Positions 6,974-12,192 of a DNA stretch of 12,192 nt are shown one piece after another (the stretch's first letter is position 1; every line of letters begins with the position of its first letter). The DNA lies in assembly GCA_007136375.1 (NCBI GenBank), contig SLHB01000351.1, positions 1 to 12,192 of the forward strand. Reading direction: 5' to 3'. The position numbers and the translations under genes are program-made. This DNA comes from Candidatus Hydrogenedentota bacterium. GTDB taxonomy: Bacteria > Hydrogenedentota > Hydrogenedentia > Hydrogenedentales > SLHB01. The notes beneath the pieces are model-generated. The model had not been told where the DNA came from. It did no database searches and saw nothing but the letters and a program-made list of their open reading frames with translations.

Positions 6974-8437
6974 ATGAAGAACACGACGCGTCTCCTGTTG
7001 TTGGCGGCCGCCGTCTTATTGGCGCCGCTCCTGGCTTGCGCGCCAGCGCCGGAACTGGAGCGCCGCATTCCCACGGCGGACCTCACCGCTCTCGACCGCT
7101 ACGTTCGCGCCAGCGACGGCGCGTATGAATTCTCGGTGGCGAACACTATTGAAGAAGACGGCGCCACGGTCTATGTATTGGATATGACCTCACAGCGTTG
7201 GCGCGGCGCCAGCGAAGTGGACGAGCCCGAATGGCGCCACTGGCTCTCCGTGGTTGTCCCCGAAGACGTCGCCCATGAGACGGCGTTGCTGTTCATTGGC
7301 GGCGGCAGCAATACGGGCCCCGCCCCGACCGCCGCTCCAGCGGAGCTGTTGGCCATAGCGCAAGCGAGCAACACGGTGGCGGCGGAGTTGCGGATGGTCC
7401 CGAACCAGCCCCTCACGTTCGTGGCGGACGAGGAAGAACCCCGCTGGGAAGACGCGCTCATCGCCTACACCTGGGACAAGTTTCTGGAAGGCGGAGACGA
7501 GGAATGGCCCGCGCGCTTGCCCATGACGAAAGCCGCCGCCCGGGCCATGGACGCCATCACTGAGTTCGCCGCCGGTCCGGAAGCGGGCGAGCGCACGGTG
7601 GAGTCGTACGTGGTCACCGGAGCCTCGAAGCGCGGCTGGACCGCGTGGACCCTCGCGGCGGTGGACGAGCGCGTGAAGGCCCTGGTCCCGGCGGTCATTG
7701 ACCTGCTCAACATCGAGCCGTCCTTTGTGCACCACTACGCCGCTTATGGTTTCTGGGCGCCCGCTGTCGGCGACTACGAGGCCATGGACCTCATGCGCTG
7801 GATAGGTTCGCTGGAGGCGCGCGCCCTTTGGGATCTCGTGGAGCCCTACGAATACCGGGACCGGCTGACCCTCCCCAAGTACATCGTGAACTCCGCCGGC
7901 GACCAATTCTTCCTGCCGGATTCTTCCCAGTTCTACTATGACGATCTGCCCGGCGAGAAGCTGCTCCGGTACATTCCGAACACGGACCATGGCCTGGGGG
8001 ACAGCGACGCCTACGAGAATCTGCTGGCGTACTACCTCGCCATACTCCATGACGAGCCCCGCCCGTCGTATGAATGGACCGTGGAGGAAGATGGGACGCT
8101 CGTGGTGGAAACGCCAGATAGTCCGGAGGCCGTCAAGTTGTGGCAGGCCTCAAATCCGGAGGCCCGCGACTTCCGGCTTCAGACTATCGGGCCCGCGTGG
8201 ACGAGCACGCCCTTGGAGGACGAGGGCGGCGGCGTCTACCGGGCGCGGGTGGAGCCGCCAAGCGAAGGTTGGGCGGCGTACATGGTGGAGTTGACCTTTT
8301 CCATGAACGGGCCGGTTCCCCTGACGGTCACAACGGAGGTGGTGGTCACGCCCGATACATTGCCCCATTTGGACGCCGTGCCCGGCGTGTTGCCCTATGT
8401 GGACAATGTGGACTATCCCTGGGAGGGACGGCGGTAA
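6974..8437 (+). CDS. PhoPQ-activated pathogenicity-related (PqaA-type) lipoprotein, alpha/beta hydrolase fold
   Basis: A 487-residue member of the PhoPQ-activated pathogenicity-related family, an alpha/beta-hydrolase-like group. The start at 6974 is set by GGAGGGG 9 nt upstream and by the signal peptide that begins there. A longer in-frame start at 6881 would bury that signal. Residues 1-21 are a lipoprotein signal (MKNTTRLLLLAAAV, then LLAC), making Cys22 the lipidated residue and placing the protein in an outer or inner membrane. The fold elements are SVVVPEDV, TALLFIGGGSN, then the nucleophile elbow VTGASKRGW with Ser218. Next come NSAGDQFFLPDS (Asp310) and IPNTDHGLG (His339), giving a plausible Ser-Asp-His triad. 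The last 110 residues form a separate beta-rich domain usual in the family. Substrate is unknown for the family. PhoPQ control is from Salmonella and need not apply here. The next gene converges with only a 22-bp gap. Confidence 0.87.
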   Translation: MKNTTRLLLLAAAVLLAPLLACAPAPELERRIPTADLTALDRYVRASDGAYEFSVANTIEEDGATVYVLDMTSQRWRGASEVDEPEWRHWLSVVVPEDVAHETALLFIGGGSNTGPAPTAAPAELLAIAQASNTVAAELRMVPNQPLTFVADEEEPRWEDALIAYTWDKFLEGGDEEWPARLPMTKAAARAMDAITEFAAGPEAGERTVESYVVTGASKRGWTAWTLAAVDERVKALVPAVIDLLNIEPSFVHHYAAYGFWAPAVGDYEAMDLMRWIGSLEARALWDLVEPYEYRDRLTLPKYIVNSAGDQFFLPDSSQFYYDDLPGEKLLRYIPNTDHGLGDSDAYENLLAYYLAILHDEPRPSYEWTVEEDGTLVVETPDSPEAVKLWQASNPEARDFRLQTIGPAWTSTPLEDEGGGVYRARVEPPSEGWAAYMVELTFSMNGPVPLTVTTEVVVTPDTLPHLDAVPGVLPYVDNVDYPWEGRR

Positions 8438-8459
8438 GGGTGGGCCGCGGCTGGAGCGG

Positions 8460-9164
8460 CTACGCCTTCGGCGGGCGGCGCAACGGCCGGATCTCGACTT
8501 CGCTGAGCACCGTGCCTGGGGCCGTGTTCAGGATGTCCCGGCACAGGCGTCCCACGTCCTCCGGCGCGACCTTCCAGGAGGGATCCGCCTCCGCTTCGTG
8601 ACGATGGGAAGCGCTATCCACGGAGCCGGGATACACGGTGCTGACGATGATGCCGTGGTCCCGCAGCTCTTGGAACAAGGACAGCGACAAGCCTGTGACG
8701 GCGAACTTGGACGCGGCGTATCCGCTTCCACCGGGCAAGGGGAGCTTGCCGGAGATGGAGGAGATGTTGATGATGCGGCCCGCCTGCTGCTCCCGCATGT
8801 AGGGCAGCACGGCGCGGGTGGCGTAGAAGACGCCGTTGATGTTCGTGTCCACCATGGCGCGCCATTCCTCAAGGGTCAACTCGAAGATGTCCTTGCGGAT
8901 GACGACGCCCGCGTTGTTGATGAGCGCGTCGACCCCGCCCATGAGGCGGACAATCTCCTGGACGCTCTGCTCCGTGGCGTCCGGATCGCGGAGGTCGCAG
9001 GGGACGGCGTGGCAGGCTCCGCCCTGCTCTTCAATGCTTTGCGTCACGTCCTCCAAAGCGCTGGCGGACCGGGCCAGCAGGCCCGTCTCCATGCCGTCCA
9101 TGGCCAGGTACGTGGCGATGCCCCGGCCAATGCCCTTGCTCGCCCCGGTGATGATGACCTTCAT
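8460..9164 (-). CDS. Classical short-chain dehydrogenase/reductase (SDR)
   Basis: A 234-residue cytoplasmic NAD(P)-dependent oxidoreductase of the classical SDR family. The cofactor loop TGASKGIG is at residues 6-13, NNAG at 83-86, and the active site is Ser136, Tyr149 and Lys153 in the order ISSISG then GYAASK. The PGSVDS segment after the active site is typical. The start at 9164 is fixed by GAGGAG 8 nt upstream and by the beta strand MKVIITGAS. The frame stays open far upstream to 9827, but that part lies antiframe to galactokinase and is not coding. It is about 10-15 residues shorter than FabG. It lies 173 nt after galactokinase on the same strand, so it may be the last gene of that operon or have its own promoter. 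The substrate (ketoacyl, sugar or polyol) cannot be told from sequence. Confidence 0.88.
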   Translation of the reverse strand: MKVIITGASKGIGRGIATYLAMDGMETGLLARSASALEDVTQSIEEQGGACHAVPCDLRDPDATEQSVQEIVRLMGGVDALINNAGVVIRKDIFELTLEEWRAMVDTNINGVFYATRAVLPYMREQQAGRIINISSISGKLPLPGGSGYAASKFAVTGLSLSLFQELRDHGIIVSTVYPGSVDSASHRHEAEADPSWKVAPEDVGRLCRDILNTAPGTVLSEVEIRPLRRPPKA

Positions 9165-9337
9165 GCCCTGCTCTCCTCGCCCGCTGTTGCCGCGCCAACT
9201 CCTAACCCCATCTTTTCGTTGAATCGCTACGGACCGCCACTGGCGTCTGGGAATGCGCCAAGCTCGCGCCCTTTCACCGCGAATCCCCCGGGTATGGCCG
9301 TGGAATTCGGACCGGTCTCGGGCAGATCGAGGGGCTC

Positions 9338-10573
9338 TTACCCCAATTGACAGGCCAGGGCCCCGGCCGCGGGCGCGGAGATATAGATCGCGCCCTCCCG
9401 CCCCGTTTCGCGCTGATAGCGTTGGAGCAACTCCCGGCCGAAGTCTTCCGCGTTCACCTCGTCCACCAGATGGACGGTGCAACCGCCGAATCCCGCTCCC
9501 GTCATGCGCGCGCCGTAGCAACCGGGCAGTTTGCGCGCCAGGCTTGTCATCGCGTCGAGCTCCGGCGAGGTTACGGCGTAGTCGTTCCGCAGGCTCGCGT
9601 CCGAAGCGCTCATGAGGGCGCCCAGGGTCACCGGGTCGCCCGCGGCCAGGGCGTTGGACGCTTCCAGGGTGCGTTGGTTTTCCGTGACGACGTGGCGCGC
9701 CCGGCGGAAGACCGTCTCCGGCATGCGGTCTTCGCATCGGCGCAGTTCTTCTGGGGTGAAGGCGCGGAGCTTCTCCGCGCCAGGCTTCTCCAACGCGGCC
9801 CGCAGGATTTCGACGGCCTCCTGGCATTCGGCGGCGCGCCGGTTGTATTCGGAAGCCGCCAGGTCCCGCCGCGCGCCTGTGTCCGCGATGACGAAGAGCG
9901 CTCCCTGAAACGCCACGGGCACATGGTGGAAGTCCAGGCTCTCGCAGTCCAGGAACAGGGCGTGGTCCTTTTGGCCCATGCGGACGATGAACTGGTCCAT
10001 GATGCCGCTGTTGACGCCGAGGAAGCCGTTCTCCACCCGCTGGCCAAGCTCCGCGCCGGCCGGGCCCGGCAACTCGACGCCCGTCATGGCCTCGAACAGG
10101 GCGAGCGTGGCCATTTCCAGGCTCGCGCTGCTGCTCAGTCCCGCGCCAATAGGCACGCTACCCGCGATGTACAGGTCCGCGCCCGTAAGGGGGTGGCCCA
10201 ACGTGTCCAACTCGGCGAGGACGCCGGTGACATAATCCAGCCACGGCGCCTCCGGATTACGCTCCAACGCGTCCAGGGAGACGGCGGCCTCGGCCTCGAA
10301 GGCGGCGGCGTGCGCGCGTACGACGCGGTCGTCCCGGGGCGCCGCCAGGATGAAGGTGCGGCGCGCGATGGCCATGGGAAGCACGTAACCGCCGTTATAG
10401 TCGGTGTGCTCGCCAATGATGTTGACGCGCCCCGGGGCGCTTGCGACCCAAAGCGGCGCCGAGCCAAAATGATGGGCGAACGCGGCCCGGAGCGGCTCCG
10501 GCGCGCCATGGTCCAAGACGTCCGTTTGGCTTTCCTGTCCCGCCATTCCCGTGGGTGGCTCCGTGTCCCCCAT
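9338..10573 (-). CDS. galK: Galactokinase (GHMP kinase family)
   Basis: A 411-residue enzyme that phosphorylates alpha-D-galactose to galactose-1-phosphate with ATP, the entry step of the Leloir pathway. The galactokinase signature GRVNIIGEHTDYN (from residue 48) is intact, with catalytic Arg49. The GHMP ATP loop is PIGAGLSSSAS, the catalytic base is Asp193 in SGIMDQF, and the third motif is MTGAGFGGC near the C-terminus. The start at 10573 was chosen because AAGGA lies 6 nt upstream. In-frame ATGs at 10612 and 10588 lack an SD, and the ATG at 10546 has a weak one. The N-terminus is about 20 residues longer than in E. coli GalK. It follows the ABC ATPase gene by 46 nt, indicating an operon. 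No galT, galE or galM is in the window. Galacturonokinase or N-acetylgalactosamine kinase are less likely alternatives. Confidence 0.93.
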   Translation of the reverse strand: MGDTEPPTGMAGQESQTDVLDHGAPEPLRAAFAHHFGSAPLWVASAPGRVNIIGEHTDYNGGYVLPMAIARRTFILAAPRDDRVVRAHAAAFEAEAAVSLDALERNPEAPWLDYVTGVLAELDTLGHPLTGADLYIAGSVPIGAGLSSSASLEMATLALFEAMTGVELPGPAGAELGQRVENGFLGVNSGIMDQFIVRMGQKDHALFLDCESLDFHHVPVAFQGALFVIADTGARRDLAASEYNRRAAECQEAVEILRAALEKPGAEKLRAFTPEELRRCEDRMPETVFRRARHVVTENQRTLEASNALAAGDPVTLGALMSASDASLRNDYAVTSPELDAMTSLARKLPGCYGARMTGAGFGGCTVHLVDEVNAEDFGRELLQRYQRETGREGAIYISAPAAGALACQLG

Positions 10574-10578
10574 GCCCG

Positions 10579-10586
10579 TTCCTTCC
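10579..10586 (-). promoter_or_regulatory. Shine-Dalgarno that sets the galactokinase start
   Basis: GGAAGGAA on the minus strand leaves AAGGA six bases from the ATG at 10573. The two upstream ATGs in the same frame have no comparable site. Confidence 0.65.
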
Positions 10587-10619
10587 ATACTTGCCGCCGT
10601 CCAGGCTCCCATCTTGTGT

Positions 10620-11729
10620 TCAACGCGTCGGGATGGCGTCCCCCGCCGCGGCGTCAAAGTAGTGGACCCGATCCATGGCCACGTTGAAGGTCCGCTCTTC
10701 GCCCGGGGCGCACCGGGCGCCGGGACCCACCCGCGCCGTGAGCATCGCCCCGCCCGTGTCCAGGTAGAGATTGATCTCCGCGCCCATGGGCTCCACGACA
10801 TCGACTCTCGCGGAAAAGCTATCACCGTTCGCGGCGGCCTCCGCCGGGCCCATTATGTGCTCCGGGCGTACGCCGAGGCTCACCGGCCGGCCCGTGTAGC
10901 GCTCCAGGGCGGCCTGGTGCTCCGGCGCGACGGTCAAGGACAGCCTGCTCTCCGCGCGGTGGAAGCGCAGGCTTCCGTTGGCCGCTTCGAGCACGCCGTC
11001 CACGAGGTTCATCGGCGGCGAGCCGATGAAGCCCGCCACAAACGTGTTCGCCGGCCGGTTGTACAGTTCCATGGGCGGCGCAATCTGCTGGATGGCGCCC
11101 TCGCGCATCACGACGATGCGGTCGCCCATGGTCATGGCTTCCACTTGGTCGTGGGTCACGTAGATCATGGTGGCCCGGAGACGGCGGTGAAGTTTGCTGA
11201 TTTCCGCGCGCATCTGCACCCGGAGTTTCGCGTCGAGGTTGGAGAGGGGCTCGTCGAAGAGGAACACCTTCGGCTGCCGCACGATGGCCCGGCCCACGGC
11301 CACCCGTTGGCGTTCGCCGCCGGAAAGGGCCTTCGGCTTGCGGTTCAGGAGATGCTCGATGCCGAGGATCTCCGCCGCCTCCGCGACGCGGGCCTTGATT
11401 TCCTTACGGGGGAACCGGCGCAACGTGAGCCCGAAGGCCATGTTCTTGTACACCGTCATGTGGGGGTATAAAGCGTAGTTCTGGAAGACCATGGCGATGT
11501 CGCGATCCTTGGGAGCGGCGTCATTGACGCACTCCTCACCGATGAGGATCTCGCCCGTGGTGACGGACTCCAGCCCCGCGATCATGCGCAGCGCCGTGGA
11601 CTTGCCACAGCCCGAAGGCCCCACAAGGACGACGAATTCCTTGTCCTCCACGGTGAGGCTCGCGTCCCTGACCGCTTGCACCCCACCGGGATAGACCTTG
11701 CCGACGTTACGCAGATCCACTCTGGCCAT
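10620..11729 (-). CDS. ABC transporter ATP-binding protein, MalK/UgpC/MsmK family
   Basis: A 369-residue ATPase of the CUT1 carbohydrate importers, working at the inner face of the membrane with two permeases and a binding protein. Walker A is GPSGCGKST (37-45), the Q-loop Gln83 is in VFQNYALYPHMT, the signature is LSGGERQR (135-142), Walker B ends at Asp159-Glu160 in FLFDEPLSNLDAKLR, and the H-loop is His193. Residues from about 235 form the tandem OB/TOBE region with VSLGVRPEHI. The start at 11729 is supported by GGAG 10 nt upstream and by the usual MARVDLRNVGKVY opening. An upstream in-frame ATG at 11807 sits at the predicted transcription start and is rejected. It is the first gene after a near-consensus promoter, with galactokinase 46 nt downstream. 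No permease or binding-protein gene is in view, so it may be a shared multi-use ATPase like MsiK or MsmK. Confidence 0.93.
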   Translation of the reverse strand: MARVDLRNVGKVYPGGVQAVRDASLTVEDKEFVVLVGPSGCGKSTALRMIAGLESVTTGEILIGEECVNDAAPKDRDIAMVFQNYALYPHMTVYKNMAFGLTLRRFPRKEIKARVAEAAEILGIEHLLNRKPKALSGGERQRVAVGRAIVRQPKVFLFDEPLSNLDAKLRVQMRAEISKLHRRLRATMIYVTHDQVEAMTMGDRIVVMREGAIQQIAPPMELYNRPANTFVAGFIGSPPMNLVDGVLEAANGSLRFHRAESRLSLTVAPEHQAALERYTGRPVSLGVRPEHIMGPAEAAANGDSFSARVDVVEPMGAEINLYLDTGGAMLTARVGPGARCAPGEERTFNVAMDRVHYFDAAAGDAIPTR

Positions 11730-11812
11730 GCGGGCTGCTCTCCCAAGGGGCCCCTCCCCGGCGCCGGCGCCGCGAAACTGGGGAAAAACCAAGGGCGCCG
11801 ACGGCAACCGGC

Positions 11813-11841
11813 ATCATACTGGAGCCCTTCTAGGCAGTCAA
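11813..11841 (-). promoter_or_regulatory. Near-consensus sigma70 promoter of the ABC ATPase-galactokinase operon
   Basis: On the minus strand TTGACT (11836-11841, 5 of 6) and TATGAT (11813-11818, 5 of 6) are separated by exactly 17 bp. The expected transcript starts near 11806 and leaves a leader of about 77 nt before the ATPase start. That leader contains the self-complementary run GGCGCCGGCGCC. This is the best promoter match in the window. Confidence 0.7.
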
Positions 11842-11843
11842 GG

Positions 11844-11862
11844 AACGCTCTCGCGTTGAGAG
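11844..11862. promoter_or_regulatory. Overlapping inverted repeats, candidate operator
   Basis: AACGC-TCTC-GCGTT (11844-11857) and CTCTC-GCGTT-GAGAG (11848-11862) overlap and begin three bases upstream of the promoter -35. Position and symmetry fit a regulator site for the sugar operon or the divergent gene. No regulator family can be named. Confidence 0.35.
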
Positions 11863-12022
11863 GGCCACGCTCCGCCTCCGCGCGTCCGGCGGCTTGTGCT
11901 TGGGCGGGCGCTGTCTTGAATCGACTGTGCATGGTCCCTACCATGGCGTCCACGGCTCCACAGCGCCAACGATGCGCTCGACTATTGAGGACTTCAGCCA
12001 AGGCGGTCGAGGGTTCTTCCGG

Positions 12023-12192
12023 ATGGGTATGGATTTCTGCGAGCTATACATGCGGATTGATGATCGTTACGGGGTCGTCCCCGAGCGAGACGACGAGGTG
12101 GAGCATGTCGAGACGGTTGGCGAGTTGTATCACTGGCTTCTACACCGGATTGGCCAGCCTGGGGGCCTGTGTGACTCTCTAAGGGTCTTCCA
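12023..12192 (+). CDS. Partial acyl-carrier-like protein lacking the usual attachment serine
   Basis: An open frame of 56 complete codons that runs off the right edge. It starts at ATG 12023 with GAGGG 9 nt upstream. An ATG at 12029 is the alternative. The translation opens MGMDFCELYMRIDDRYGVVP and continues to HVETVGELYHWLLHRIG. This matches helix II to helix IV of acyl carrier proteins (compare ELVMALEEEFG, then TVGDLVDYI). It opens directly at the motif that in related short proteins reads MGLDSVEL, so helix I is missing. The position of the phosphopantetheine-bearing Ser appears to be Phe or Gly. After the domain comes GLCDSLRVF, which resembles a C-terminal Cys-x-x-x-x-x-F extension I recall in small carrier-like proteins of Planctomycetes-type genomes. 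It is divergent from the ABC ATPase operon. Function is unknown, and homology rests on pattern only. Confidence 0.5.
   Translation, partial: MGMDFCELYMRIDDRYGVVPERDDEVEHVETVGELYHWLLHRIGQPGGLCDSLRVF

Noticed and set aside
5931..6977. Plus-strand open frame of 348 codons across the secreted-protein gene and the gene-poor region
   Set aside because: It covers the antisense of a signal-peptide gene with SD and terminator, and its composition is not protein-like.
9165..9827. Upstream extension of the SDR frame to 9827
   Set aside because: The extension overlaps galactokinase on the same strand in another frame, while the ATG at 9164 has a strong SD and begins the Rossmann strand.
9347..10687. 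Plus-strand open frame of 446 codons opposite galactokinase
   Set aside because: It is antisense to an unmistakable galactokinase, shows Arg/Gly/His-rich shadow composition and has no SD.
10574..10825. Longer starts for galactokinase
   Set aside because: These starts would overlap the ABC ATPase gene or lack an SD. The extra residues read like the shadow of the ATPase C-terminus.
1..12192. Search for tRNA, rRNA, CRISPR, transposase, attachment sites or defence genes
   Set aside because: No spaced direct-repeat arrays, transposase motifs, long terminal inverted repeats or tRNA-like cloverleaf were seen by eye.

Overview
The window is high-GC bacterial DNA, about 60-65% GC by eye. It carries eight complete protein-coding genes and two partial ones, one cut at each edge. 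Start codons were set from Shine-Dalgarno (SD) spacing. I see no tRNA, rRNA, CRISPR array, insertion sequence or phage gene. The gene mix suggests a Gram-negative-type bacterium of the Planctomycetes/Verrucomicrobia/Hydrogenedentes kind: a PhoPQ-activated-type lipoprotein with a lipobox, a zinc-ribbon methyltransferase, a B12-type radical SAM enzyme, a short acyl-carrier-like protein and an archaeal-style GlmU. This placement is a weak inference from remembered family distributions, not a sequence search.

Layout. Bases 1-2443 (minus strand) hold a GlmU-like UDP-GlcNAc synthesis enzyme followed by an RlmI-type 23S rRNA methyltransferase that runs off the left edge. An 11-codon leader ORF overlaps the GlmU start in ATGA geometry. 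A gene-poor stretch of about 540 bases follows. Next is a plus-strand radical SAM/B12-binding-fold protein (3018-4682), which converges on a zinc-ribbon SAM methyltransferase (4852-5748, minus). Upstream of that methyltransferase on the same strand is a small secreted protein (5934-6398, minus) with a near-perfect SD and a very strong intrinsic terminator. A second gene-poor stretch (6399-6973) leads to a plus-strand lipoprotein hydrolase (6974-8437).

The right third (minus strand) is a sugar-related cluster. A near-consensus sigma70 promoter around 11813-11841 precedes a MalK/UgpC-type ABC ATPase. Galactokinase follows after 46 nt, and a classical short-chain dehydrogenase after a 173-nt gap. 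An overlapping inverted repeat sits a few bases upstream of the promoter -35. At the right edge a divergent plus-strand gene begins. It reads like helix II onward of an acyl carrier protein but lacks the usual phosphopantetheine serine.

Working together. The ABC ATPase and galactokinase plausibly serve uptake and phosphorylation of galactose or galactosides, although no permease or binding protein is in view. GlmU supplies UDP-GlcNAc for the envelope. The radical SAM protein and the zinc-ribbon methyltransferase could both belong to modification of a surface polymer or lipid, but nothing in the window fixes a substrate. No defence or mobile system is visible. The least explained items are the acyl-carrier-like gene, the radical SAM protein and the small secreted protein.
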